The position numbers and the translations under genes were made by a program. Below are positions 10,038 to 30,153 of a DNA stretch of 64,000 nucleotides, piece after piece. The notes beneath the pieces were generated by a model. That model searched no databases. It saw only the letters and a program-made list of their open reading frames with translations, and was not told where the DNA came from. The first letter of the stretch is position 1; the number at the start of each line of letters is the position of its first letter. The DNA is from Chrysaora quinquecirrha. Its lineage: Eukaryota > Cnidaria > Scyphozoa > Semaeostomeae > Pelagiidae. The DNA lies in assembly GCA_014526335.1 (NCBI GenBank), contig JACTAT010000045.1, forward strand, positions 2,270,820 through 2,334,819, in the 5' to 3' direction.

Positions 10038-10097
10038 GTATTGCAATGAGGATTCGCCGTTTGTATGATGGAGAAAAGTGTAAACTAGGTCGGTTTG

Positions 10098-11477
10098 TGT
10101 AGCGTGTTCGGCTCTTTAGATGGAGTGTAGAGAGAGACACATCCTGAGGCAAGGCCCGAGGGCCTAAGCCTCGATAGAATAAGACCACAGTTTCTTGTGA
10201 CTGATTTCTATCCTTCTATCGACGAACTCCTTTTCGCATACATATTCACATCAATTTAACATGTAGATAAACAATAACCGGAAACGCATACTAGGATCTT
10301 ACAACTTAAAATGTTGATGTTTGGCGCCAAAGGCGAGAAGTCCAAATTATGACACATTGAACTAGCAGATTAAAAACACCTTTAATTACATAGAACTACG
10401 ACTCATTACACCATCCCCCTCTTCGACAAAAAATCCCCTAAGGTGACTTAATTTTGAAAACTGTTTAGTTTAAGGCAAAATGCAACATAAAATAAAGAAT
10501 ACACTAATAGTCCAGAAAGCCCGAGGGCACAGCAAGATTCGACCAATGTTCTCTGGTAAAGGAGTCCTTTGTATCGAAGCCAAAAGGAGTGGTTCGATTC
10601 GTATCGCTGAAATTCAACATGAACGTCGAAGGGCCCGGAGGCAGCAGCAAGATTCGACCAAGTCCAACATGGCTTGGATAAAGGTGCTCAGGCCATAGTT
10701 GCTGGAACCATGACTTGCAGAAAACATGGCTCGTTTCCTTCAGCTGTAGGTCGTGGACATTAGCAAATTAAAACCAATTAAACATCCGAATTCCATCAAT
10801 CTTCCAATCTCCTTAAACATAACGTAAAATCGTCAACTTGCCTCTCTCGATATAAACTCTAGCATTCAATATATACTCATGACACTTTCGTTCTTTGACT
10901 TTGCCCTTTTTCGCTCTTTCTCTCGGCGTTTACGTCTTCCAAAAGCTTGTCTGTTCAATCCAGCTAATTCTTTGTTCGGATCTGTTGTCTGTATGCTGCT
11001 TTTCTCATGATCTTCGATCATCTTCAATTCTTCGATTATTTCTAACTTGTTTGTCTTTCTGGCATCACTTTTAAAAAATTATCTTCACAGGTCACATTTT
11101 TTTTTCATTTGTCTGTTTTTCCTGTCGACATTGCTGGTTGGTACGCTCTCTCTGCACTCCATCCCGCTCCTGTCACCAAATTTGTAACGTGTGGGTTCTT
11201 TGGATGGAGTGTAGAGAGAGACACATCCTGGCCTGAAGCCTCGATAGAATAAGACCACAGTTTCTTGTGACTGATTTCTATCCTTCTATCGACGAACTCT
11301 TTCGCATAAATATTCACATCAATTTAACATGTAGATAAACAATAACCGGAAACGCATACTAGGATCTTACAACTTAACATGTTGATGTTTGGCGCCAAAG
11401 GCGAAGCCCAAATTATGACACATTGAACTAGCAGATTAAAAACACCTTTAATTACATAGAACTACCGACTCATTACA
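10098..11477 (-). mobile_element. Non-autonomous LTR retrotransposon (TRIM-like), minus orientation
   Basis: Two direct repeats, 10098-10410 and 11183-11477, share long stretches (gagtgtagagagagacacat, gtttcttgtgactgatttct) and have TG...CA-type ends (TGTA...TACA). Read on the minus strand, the upstream LTR is followed by TTGGTGACAGGAGCGGGATG, a TGG-initiated primer-binding-type sequence. The purine tract gaagagggggatgg lies immediately before the downstream LTR. The internal region is only about 770 bp and encodes no gag or pol. No matching target-site duplication was seen (gtttg versus catga). Confidence 0.75.
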
Positions 11478-11712
11478 CATGAAATACAGTTCCTAATGCT
11501 TTCCCATTGGTCAGTTTGAGATTGGACTTTGTTACAGATCCCTTCAAGTAACTAAAAAAAGCAATGGAAGTTAACCTAAAAGGTCATTGGAAGATAATTT
11601 CCAATAATATAAACTGTGGCCCAATTCCTTATCTTTTAACTTTCCATTGTTAAGTGGTAGATTTGGAGAGCTTATCAGACATCAAACGCCGCTTCAACTT
11701 GCAAGAGCAAAG

Positions 11713-13240
11713 ATGCTTTCAGTAAGAGTGGTTATTTTGCCGTTTGCTTATTTTCTGCTCCACTTGGCTCTTGTTTGCAGCCAGGGTTCAAAAGATTGGG
11801 ATTTGAATGTAGATTACAAAGATAATGGGAGAACCAGGCATCTTTCAGTAGATGGAAACAAAAAGTTCGGCAATTTCAACCTTGGAGGAAGCTATAAAAC
11901 CGACTTCAGTCGATATAAAGGGACCTTGAGCGGATCATACAAAGATCGGGATAGTGGTTTTGGTGCTGGAATTGGTGTTGGCACTGATGGAAGCAACTGG
12001 AAAGGATCACTAGGTGCAACTAAGTCTTGGGAGATTGGTAACGGACAGTTGAAGGCATCTGGACGAGTGGATACATCAGGAGGCTGGAGTGTTGGGATTA
12101 GTGGAGGCTGGGATTTCAAAAGACGACGCCGTTCCTTGGGTACGTTAAAAAGCAAGATTTTTCTTCTATCCGTTATAAGCTTTGGGAAACACTATTTTGT
12201 CAATCTATTTTAATACTATTTTTTTATTTCTGCAGAGAGATCTATTTGCAAATCCTGCATTTTCGTCGATGTGGTGAAATCGCCAAAGGAACTGCAGCAG
12301 TATGAGAATTCAGGGGATGTCGATTTTGGTATGTATTCAATTTTTATGACTGATAATCATAATTTTATTTCTTCGTCCTTTAAGTTAAACGAACGCATCA
12401 GAAATTGTGAGGTTAGATTAAGGAAATTAGAAAACACATCACCGTTTGGAATTATTTGCCTACAACATGAACATCGAAAACTCAGCTTAACAAATAGTAA
12501 GAATCATTTCAATTATATTTCAAACGGCAGGATTTCATACTCTGCTTCAGTTACTTTTGCAGTCGAAATTTAAGAAGAAAAATATTAAAGTTAAGCACCA
12601 TCTCAAAACTCAAACTACACTTTTTTATAAGAAACAGGAAATTTTGATCGAGGCTGGCTGTTCTTAAATAAGAAATAGACAAGAATGCTGCATTTTGCAC
12701 AAACCTAGTACCACCCCAGGCATTCATTGAAAAATATAGTTTTCTTAGTATCCAAGGAATTAAGAACAGATTAAGAACATTTCAGGCTCAAAAACGGCAA
12801 AAATTTAAGAACAGCCAGCCTCGATCAAAATTTCCTGGTTCTTAAAAAAAAGAAGAGTGTATTAAAATTGTTCTTCTAAAAAGATTGTATATATACTATG
12901 ATTGTTATGTTATCTGTACTAATACTAACTAATAATCTTTTTCTCACAAGCAATGACGGCCAAGTTTGACAAGCTCTCGTACAACAGTTCACTCACTGAA
13001 CTTGATTTCAAGATTGTTGACATTCTACAAGAGGTTCCAATCAATTTCGACTTCAAGCAAGCAAAATTCATCAACATCTATGCCAGCCATGGTGTGTGTG
13101 CAATTTCATGTTTAAAGGGGATTGTGCCAGGTGAATATCTTATCACTGGAAAGATGTTCAAAGGCCAGCTTGTTATTCATGGCAAATTCTTACTTCTTCG
13201 TTTGCCCAAAGATCAGAATCAGAAGCCAACTGTATTCTGA
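11713..13240 (+). CDS. Secreted precursor: Gly-rich attacin-like segment, furin-type site, NTR-like C-terminus
   Basis: Three exons join in phase: 11713-12139, 12236-12328 and 12951-13240 (269 residues). The start is the ATG at 11713; earlier in-frame codons lack ATG. Residues 1-23 form a signal peptide (VVILPFAYFLLHLALVCS). About residues 24-136 are rich in Gly, Ser, Asp and Lys with alternating hydrophobic residues (FNLGGSYKTD, GFGAGIGVGTDGSNWKGSLG, GGWSVGISGGWDF), like the beta-rich repeats of attacin-type antimicrobial proteins. KRRRRS at about 137-142 is a strong furin-type cleavage site. The remainder has SICKSC and GVCAISC cysteine pairs and GEYLITGK, resembling a netrin/TIMP-like fold. 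The inferred product is a secreted, proteolytically split precursor. Attacin and NTR assignments are by pattern only. Convergent with the minus-strand gene ending at 13583; last exon duplicated at 182-471. Confidence 0.65.
12618..12859. mobile_element. CACTYTTTTTTATAAG TIR element, AAGAAC subfamily, in intron 2
   Basis: A 242-bp element flanked by TA on each side, with ends CACTTTTTTATAAGAA and AAAAGAAGAGTG. It carries the mirrored block gaaattttgatcgaggctgg / ccagcctcgatcaaaatttc and several ttaagaac words. It lies in intron 2 of the Gly-rich/NTR gene. Related text remains at 1-90, in the left paralogue's intron. Confidence 0.75.
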
Positions 13241-13591
13241 ACAATCAGTAACTTTTAGTTTTGTAGACGCTTCGGCAGATGCTTTGTAGAGTAAAACTTT
13301 AGTATCTACATTGTAGAAGCTTATGCTTTAAATTTCTTTGAAAGAAATCAATAAATAGCTAGCGCTCGACCTAAAATGGCGGCCAACAGTAGCCGTAGGC
13401 AAAAAACATACGTAGGCCATGACGTCTCAGGGGCTTTTCCGCACTTGACTTAGATGGGAAAATGTTCACAATTCAATTGACTTCTAATTATATTAAAAAG
13501 TAAATTATTTATTTGTTATTTTTTGATGGATTAATAATGAAAAACTTTGAAGCAGTGCCTTTTAGATTTCGAGCGAAATATGTCAAGAGTT
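12864..13591. repeat. Segmental duplication, right copy (partner 94-1062)
   Basis: This carries the end of intron 2, exon 3, the 3' UTR and the downstream flank of the Gly-rich/NTR gene, matching 94-1062 apart from indels. It ends a few bases inside the last coding exon of the convergent minus-strand gene. Confidence 0.85.
13350..13355 (+). promoter_or_regulatory. Poly(A) signal of the Gly-rich/NTR gene
   Basis: AATAAA lies about 110 bases after the stop at 13240, in the same context (gaaatcaataaatagctagc) as in the left copy. Confidence 0.6.
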
Positions 13592-16500
13592 CGCATCTAG
13601 ATATCGAGTCTTCACAACGTACGAGAAAATATTCGCTTCAGATTTTGGAAAACTGTTGACGAGGAGCTTTGGTATCTGTAAAAAGGATGAAAAACAGGTT
13701 AAATCTCGGTGTAAACGGTAGAACATCTTAGCCAGTATTGACAGCACGGAGAATTGAAATTCAAATGAGTTAGCTAAACAGTTTATTTCGTTTGACTCTA
13801 CAGGGCTTTCCGAAAAGGAACCAGGTTTAGAAACTGTTTTTATTGAGAAACTATAGCTTCAAAGCCAATAGAATACTGTACATAACATATCTTGTGAATA
13901 ATAGGGTAAGTTTGATTCTACATATATAAAATATGTACTGTTTTAAATTTCATTGATAGGTATAGAATGTGCACAAAATGAAGATTGTCTGGTGTTGGGA
14001 TAAGTTACAGCGAAGCTGTATTGATACAATTCAGGCCAAAGGTTCGAAAAATGAAGGAGTTAGACAGACAACATATTGACTGTTTGCTATATTGCACAAC
14101 TTATGCTGAGTTGTGCTTTTTGGAATTGCATATTGGGCCGTTCTTTGTGTTGACTAAATGTTGTGTCAAAAATATTCTTTCTTACTAATATTATTCAAAA
14201 AGTAAAGCATTCTAAAGTTGTTATCTCAGCATAATCCATATTCCTTAAGAAACACGTGTACCCAAATTTATGCGCAGAAATTAAATTATGATTTTAGTGC
14301 GAAGGTTTCTTTACCGGGTTCCCTTTTTCAACACCCTGCAATTATGAATTTAACTTCCTATTTAAAATGTCCATTTTCAAAAATATTCTCAAGGAAAATC
14401 ACACTTGCCTTCTTATGATAAAGCTTTTTCTGTGATAATGCGACAACGTCATCATTACATTCAGATGAACCTGGGATCCCTCTGGATCTTCTTTTTCTTG
14501 AAGGCAACATATTTTCATCAAGCTCCGCAGATATATACAACTTTTTGCACGCCTCTACACAGGCAGCCATCCTGGACAAGACCATAACACAAACATCGCA
14601 GTCAGGTTCACTTGTTTCACAAGTTATCCAAGGGCCCTGAGAACAACAAAAAAACTTAGATCTTTACTCATTCATCAATCACTCTTTTGCCATCACATAT
14701 AAAAATGCTGTACACCACAATTTTCTTGGGTCCCAAAAACCGAGACCCAGTCAAGGTGAAGGTGAAGGTGAAATGGTGTTTTAGAGCCCGTGGCTAGGAT
14801 CTCAGTAGTAGGTTAACTAATCGACACCTCGACCTTGGCTGTGACGCTACCGTGGCTGGGCTCGAGCCCTGACCACACTGAGCTTCTGACACCACGAGTC
14901 AGCTGGAATACACCACGACGCCACACCACCTTTAAGGTACGGCTGCACGTCTGACATTTGAAATACTGAGGCTTTTGAAAGGATTCGAATATTTCAAATC
15001 TGCCTCAACCACGTGGATGCCAAGCTTTTCAAACTAAAGCTATCTGGTTTCTTATACAGAAGAAAGAGTGCTGCAGATTTAACTATTTGTTAGTTGGCAC
15101 ACAAGCACACAAATTTACCGTCAATCGCTGATTCCACATTAAATCAAAAAGGCCGGTTCAGTGTAGACAGAAAGAGTTCGTTTTCTCAACTGGACCCTTT
15201 AATTAGTTTAACTGGTCATCAAGCCGTATCCCGCGAGTAGACTTATTACCTTCCTCCAACTCTTTCGGAAACAGCTTCTAACAACTGCAACAACATACAG
15301 CTGTTCCCTCAGAGTGGAGCGGGGTGGTGTAGTGTGGAGGAGCGTAGACTACGACGAATGTAATAGGTCTATCCCGCGAGCTGACTGATGTTCAAAACTA
15401 TAGACAAATCAATCTTCATCTGGCTTCATTTCTCTTATTGGTGCTTTTCGATCCACATCATGGTATAAATTCCAGCTGCTCTATCTACGACGTTTTACTC
15501 TGAGGAGTGTCACACGAAAAAAAGCTTTGAAGTATGCCCAGAGATGTTTCTGCTAATTCTCGCAATTTTGCAATTATATAAGAACATGTATAAACGTTAA
15601 ATAATATTAAAGATTTAACTAGCCACAAAAAGAAACCATACGAGAATTATTCTACGAGAAGAACAGATACGAAATGATGCGAAATGCAAAATAAAAACAA
15701 ATATACTAACGAATATCTAAATTGGGCACATTCTTGTTAGATTTTTCCACAAGTGGCATACCAAAATAGATGGGAATCAAACCTGGACTGCATGATCAGA
15801 GAGCCAACGACGTTTCCACTGAGCTATAGAGCTCAACGAAATCGCCGAGTGAAATCGTGATTCCCATCTATTGTGGTATGCCACTTGTGGAAAAATCTAT
15901 CCTAGTGTTCGCCATTCATGAAAAAATATACATACAAATATGTATTGTGCTGAAGAAGGCTCGACATAGCCGAAACACAAAAAGTCAAACAGAGGAGAGC
16001 CTTGGGCTGTATGACTCAGAGAGTTACTCGGCGATTTCATTGAGCTCTATAGCTCGGTGGAAACGTCGTTGGCTCTCTGAACACGCAGTCCCGGTTCGAT
16101 TCCCATCTAAATTGGGCACACGTTGGACAGCAGCGAATAAAAGAACAACCGGAACGAAGAAGATTCACTTGTTGAATACAAATATGCTTAAACTTGCTGT
16201 ATGATTAATGAGTTACTAATCACTCTTTTTCGTGTTAACTCTTTTAAACTATTATAACAGATGCAACATACCTGGACAGAATCTTTAAGTAAAGACCTTG
16301 CTGGAAAGCTCAAAGTCGTTTGCGCTGCGATCAAACCATTCGGCCTATCTATTTTCATTTCAGTCGTGTGCCAAACTGACGATTTCGATGAAGCAGAGTA
16401 ACCAGCAGACAAAAATCGGCAATACCTTGAAAAAACAAACAAACATTACAGACGGAAAACAACTTTGTTTATTAAATTGTAATTCTATGTTGTTAAAGCA

Positions 16501-19500
16501 GGACCTTTTTAAACATTGCAACAGAGGGGGAATCGCCCCTGCAGTCCTCGTGTTTACCCCGCAGTAATAAGATTTTCGCCCATCGTATAATATGCCTTGC
16601 TCTTCATGGCTCAAATAATACAAGACCGTAGCGCAGCGTAGGGAGCTGAAAGGCTGCTGTCCAACCAATCATTCACAAGGCCCATTGTTTTTTGGACATT
16701 TTTCTGAACAATCTATTGTCTAAAATAACAATTACGCCTCCCAAAATTGTCTCTTATTAGCCCGTAGCCTTTGTTCTGCTTTTGGTCACAGAAGGCCACA
16801 CTTTTCGTTGTCGTGCTGGGGTTCTTTTTCCCTGATATTGTTCCCTTTCTCAAGAATGCTCACATACTGAAAATTTCTTCAAAAAGGCTCTGTGCTAAAT
16901 CACTTCTTTTACTTGTACTCTGCCACATTTGCCTATAACAAACAAGAACCTTTGCAATGTAGCTAGGATTCGATAAAAAAAAGGTGAAAAGGAAAAGATG
17001 TGGCTAGCGCGAGTCGCTAGGACTTCAGAAATAGATGAACTAACGAGACGTTGACCCTGGCTGTGACGCTACTCGGGTTGGGGCTCGAGCCCTGACCTCG
17101 CTGAGCTTTTGACACAAAGAAATAGCTGGACAAGACCATGTCGCCAGAGAAACTTTAAATTTTTATTATTTCCAAAGCAGTTAAATAAATTCAAAACGCA
17201 CGTTGCTTTACCAATAATCCATTTGTGATGTTCCGTTTTGTGTTAAAATATCCACTAAATAGAGGCCTCACTGTTCTGCGAGATGCGCCATTGGTCCATT
17301 TTTGATGCGCAATTTCGTGAAACGAAAAACTTTTACACGTGAAAGTATGAATCTTAGCATTTTTGCGCGTGAATGTCTTGGTAAGGCTCATTATTTCGTG
17401 ATTTACATGTTGGAGACATGATTGCGTGATTGCTCAAAATTTCGGGGAAAATTCCCGAAGTTGCATGCACGTGAAACGAATGAAGTTTTACCGTGCATGA
17501 TTACGTGAATCGTTAAAAAATACGCGTGATTGCGTGAATTCGCCCTCCCTTTTGGGTGCCTCCTAAATACGGTAAATACCGTGTTATCGTGATATGTTTT
17601 TTTATTAAAAGCATAGTTCAGTCATGGAAAGTTTATCTGCAATTGTGATATTTGGAAATTCTTGCCATCACATTAAAACCAACGACTATATGATCAAGAG
17701 AAGTATAGCTAACTTAATTCTCGCGTTTTTCGCGGAGTTTGGTCATTTCCGCAAAAATTAGTTCCCGCGAAAAATCTAAATTCCCTTCATCTGTGAAAAT
17801 AAGTTCCCGCGAAATTCCCAAAATATGCTTGTCCGCGAAAAGAAATTCCCGCAAAATTTCCAAAATTTCATTTGTATCTCTTGTAAGATTTCTAGTTAAA
17901 AGAAGAAGGGCACTAAAACTATTCCTTGTTTCCTTTTCTTTTTATATGATAATTTTTTGATCACCGAAAATAAGTTCCCGTGAAATTTCCTTCACCAACG
18001 AATCCCCGAAAAACCGCGAAAATAAAATTCCGTTTTTTCCGCGAAATTTCTGAGAAAAAAATCCGCGAAAATAAGGTCTTGTAAAAATTAATTGAAGCTT
18101 GAAGCTATGTGAACAATTTGTCTTGAAGATCACACAGCTACTTACTTGTTCACAATCTGAATTGATTTCTCTGGTGTTAGCACAAAGTCTAACCCAGGTA
18201 TGGAGAAAGAAGATAGTTTGTTACCGCATCTCTGCATTACTTTCTCTGCAAGACAAGGATTGATGTAAGTGGGAAACCTTCTGGAAAGCTGTTCTTGAAT
18301 TTCTTGAATGTTCTAGAATGAAATAATGTAGTAACTGGTAAACTGCATTAAATATGCTGTTTGTGATGTGGCAACGTGGTGTAATCCAGCTGACTTGTGG
18401 TGTCAGGAGCTCAGTGTGGTCAGGGTTCAAGCACATCCACGGTAGCGACACAGCCATGGCCAAAGTCTTAATTAGTTAACCTACATCTGAGATCCTAGCA
18501 ACTGGCTAAAACACCATTTCAACTTCACCATGTGCAGTAAACTATCCCAGATAAAGAGTTGTGGTTATTTAGGGTGGTTACATGTTCCCTTGTTCCATTG
18601 AGAAGATCCCCTTGTTCCCTGGAGTTTTGTAGGAATATTTTTCAGGTTGATAGTCAAGGGGATTGATGGGGAATATTTCACCTGATTCCTGTTTCCCGAT
18701 GTTCCCTTGCTCCCTGGAAACATGTTGTTTGTCCCTGTGCTCCCTGGAACCCCTTAGCAACCCTCAAGAGCTGTAGGGTAGCTTTGTCAGAATTGCAATT
18801 TCAATGAAATACTTTATTATTGTTGAAGCTGTTTCCACTACAGTGGGGGTGGGAAAGGGGTTAATAACAGAGTTGACTTACTTTGATTTTCTTCTGAGAT
18901 TCTTTATCTTTGGACGAAATGCCATATTTAACTTCCTTAATTCTTCCATCAAACAATTTAATGCTTCTTAGGAACTCTTGATAGTCTGATGGAACTTTGA
19001 AAGACACACAAAGTCCATAAGCAGAGGTACTCAAGTGTTTTTCACAAGCATTACTCAAGGCTTTGCACAGAATGAACTGATAACACTTGTTTGAAGGCTC
19101 TGGTATTTCCGTGAGAGTAACCTCAATATCAGGTGGAAAGAGCCAAGATGCAGTCTTTACAATATTCTTGAGTAAGCCATGTAAACATTTTGCCACAAAA
19201 GTTGATTCTACCATGATATATAAAGAAGTATAATTGAACAGAGTGCCTTGGGGTTCTGTTACAGACTGGTTGGCACTATGTGAACCTGACGGCTGAAATA
19301 TTTTCTTGATCAAATAAAAAAGCTTTGCAAAGCAAGGACTTAACAATGAATCCACTGTAAATTTTCTTGAATTCTTTGTCTCAGAACTCTTTGCAAACCC
19401 ATCAAGGATCTGGATCTGTGATTCCATGTATCTCACAATAGGTAGTTCATCACTAGAAAACTTGGGTTCCAATCTTTCTATGAACTCCTCAGCTATCAAA

Positions 19501-20354
19501 AGACCTTGACAAAAAGCCAGCAACCCATAATTTGTGTACACCATTTCAATATCATTCCACATATCAATGCAATGTTTGAGATCCTTGGAAAACTGATTTT
19601 CCAACTTCACTGTTGAAAGGAACTCACAAATGCTCTTAAGATGCTTGGAGATAATATCATCACATAAAAGGTTTTCATCACAAATCTCAGTGGAAATTTC
19701 AAGAATGTTCCCATCATTACAGAACAATAGCAAGTCATTGGCTATACTTTGATGCAATGGTAACACACTAATTTTATTATCAAACATATCTTGAAGCTTT
19801 GGAAGATCATTTAGGTAGCTTTCGATGCAGCAGACTATTACTATTCTGATACCATGTGATTTGCAAGCATTGCAGATGATATTTGCTTGATGCAAAGTCT
19901 TCAAATCTAGCTCCTCAAGCTCAGTTAGATCTATCAGCAATAAGCATACATTCTTCCAAAATTCATCATGTTTCAACAATTTAGGAACTATTTCTATCAA
20001 AGCTGTTAAAATCACGACCCCACCCTCTGAATCAAAGAGGGTTTGATTGTCGTTAGACTTTATTTCATGAAGCCTTGTGTTGGTTAGGCATTTCATCAAG
20101 CTTTCAAATTTGTTCCCCAGCCCATCATGGTCGTTTTGCCCAACCTCAAATGATGCGGATAAATACTCACCCCCAGTTGAAGATGGCTTTACCAATACAG
20201 CAGATCTATTATCCATTTTAATGTACTCCCTCAGAATGAAAAAGATAAGTGATGTCTTTATGGATCTCTCATTCAATAAGAGCAATGCATCATTCTCCAT
20301 CGCAGAGATGAAATGCTGCGTTGTTGGCGAACTGGGCTGAAAATTTATTTCCAT
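13583..20354 (-). CDS. Unrecognised conserved-looking protein of 704 residues, five exons, divergent from FH
   Basis: The exons join in phase on the minus strand: 20354-18882 (491 codons), 18312-18146, 16425-16272, 14636-14409 and 13675-13583. Donors are AAA|GTAAGT, ACAA|GTAAGT, CCAG|GTATGT and GAAG|GCAAGT (a GC donor); acceptors end CTAG, CAAG, CTCAG and TACAG. In exons 2-4 the reading frame set by splice phase is open throughout. Residues about 105-200 (VVILTALIEIVPKLL, NVCLLLIDLTELEELDLKTL, GIRIVIVCCIESYL) alternate hydrophobic strands and helices like a Rossmann or vWA-type fold; that is inference. No transmembrane segment or signal peptide. The exon 4 product has a basic stretch PSRKRRSRG, a possible nuclear signal. 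I do not recognise the family. The length is near that of ORC3, but the sequence does not align convincingly. A bidirectional promoter with FH is likely. Confidence 0.7.
14752..14931 (-). mobile_element. tRNA-derived SINE (family A)
   Basis: Plus-strand text ggtgaaatggtg...gtggctaggatctcagtagt...gctgtgacgctaccgtggct...ctcgagccctgacc...gacgccac. On the minus strand the head reads GGCGTCGTGGTG with B-box-like GGGCTCGAGCCC. It lies in the minus-strand gene, in the spacer upstream of its fourth exon. Confidence 0.7.
15238..15371. mobile_element. Short TIR element (TAGACTTATTA ends) with perfect 9-bp duplication
   Basis: A 134-bp copy bounded by TAGACTTATTAC and TAATAGGTCTA. The flanks TCCCGCGAG (15229-15237) and TCCCGCGAG (15372-15380) are identical, a 9-bp target-site duplication typical of Mutator-like elements. 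Sister copy at 739-882. Confidence 0.85.
15739..16112. mobile_element. Inverted pair of tRNA-derived SINE heads with extra inverted arms
   Basis: A minus-strand tRNA-like unit (about 15775-15855; A box TAGCTCAGTGG, B box GGTTTGATTCC) faces a plus-strand unit (about 16020-16112; TAGCTCGGTGG and GGTTCGATTCC). The first is itself enclosed by 40-base inverted arms (15739-15780 and 15859-15898, agatttttccacaagtggca). Between them lies ctgaagaaggctcgacatag followed by ccgaaacac. Neither unit has a clear acceptor stem, so they are SINE heads, not functional tRNA genes. Confidence 0.7.
16983..17152 (-). mobile_element. tRNA-derived SINE (family A)
   Basis: Shares gtcgctaggactt, gaccctggctgtgacgctac and ggctcgagccctgacctcg with the other copies; the tRNA-like head is at the high-coordinate end. 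Confidence 0.65.
17715..18080. mobile_element. TIR element rich in CGCGAAA motifs, in an intron
   Basis: The left end cttaattctcgcgtttttcg is mirrored by cgcgaaaataaggtcttg at the right. The words ttcccgcgaaa, ccgcgaaaa and gaaataagttcccg recur about every 30-50 bases through both halves, like subterminal transposase-binding repeats. It lies between the second and third coding exons of the minus-strand gene. Confidence 0.6.
18364..18536 (+). mobile_element. tRNA-derived SINE (family A)
   Basis: Plus-oriented copy: gtggtgtaatccagctgact, tggtgtcaggagctcagtg, tcagggttcaagcac (B-box-like), ggtagcgacacagcca, gagatcctagc and a tail accatttcaacttcacc. It lies in intron 1 of the minus-strand gene. 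Confidence 0.7.
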
Positions 20355-20850
20355 TGAATGTTGTTGTTGGACGGAATTTTTAGTAATCCCTCATCAGCAT
20401 CGAGAAAGTCACGTCAGGCCTAGGCCTGGCTACTTGCGTGGACCTATAATGCGCGTACCGTATGAACATCGGTGTCCGGGTACCTGCCCGCCTCTGACCT
20501 GGGTGAGTGATAGTGGTGATACCCAAAAAGCAAGTCCAAGGAAGCAAGAAGACATATATAATTTCGATGATCGCAAGTCGCCAATAGCTACCATCGCTTC
20601 GTTTTTAAAAATTACAAAAACCACATGCGTTTGATTTAAACATCACTACAGAGAAGAAATCGTTTACTTATCTGTTTAGCGTTGGCCAAACGAAAATTCT
20701 CTCTTACTCCACTCTCTTCCCGCCTTATTACTGAAAATTTAGGCCCAAACAACAACTGGTCACATGGTATTTGATCTCGTTCTGAAAACGAAATTGCTAT
20801 AAATCCGCATGTCCAAAAAATCGATTTCTCATTTCCATATTTCGCACAAA
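20355..20850. promoter_or_regulatory. Probable bidirectional promoter between the 704-residue gene and FH
   Basis: The two start codons are head to head with 496 bases between them. No coding exon or repeat was recognised there, and part of it (20430-20520) is more GC-rich than the surroundings. Use as a shared promoter is inferred from the arrangement only. Confidence 0.45.

Positions 20851-30153
<9,303 letters not shown>

Noticed and set aside
15950..15978. CTGAAGA...GAAAC resembling a hammerhead ribozyme core (CUGANGA, GAAA).
   Set aside because: There is an extra A before the stem II-like GGCT/AGCC pairing, and the flanking GTG and CAC pair with each other, which a hammerhead does not do. 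More likely a hairpin of a retroelement end.
15775..16112. Functional tRNA genes, because of good A and B boxes.
   Set aside because: No paired acceptor stem at the ends and repeated SINE-type context.
18861..20354. Origin recognition complex subunit 3 for the minus-strand gene, because of similar total length and an LFPP/ALxxxxxHL-like stretch.
   Set aside because: The similarity is short and other ORC3 regions do not align; left as unrecognised.
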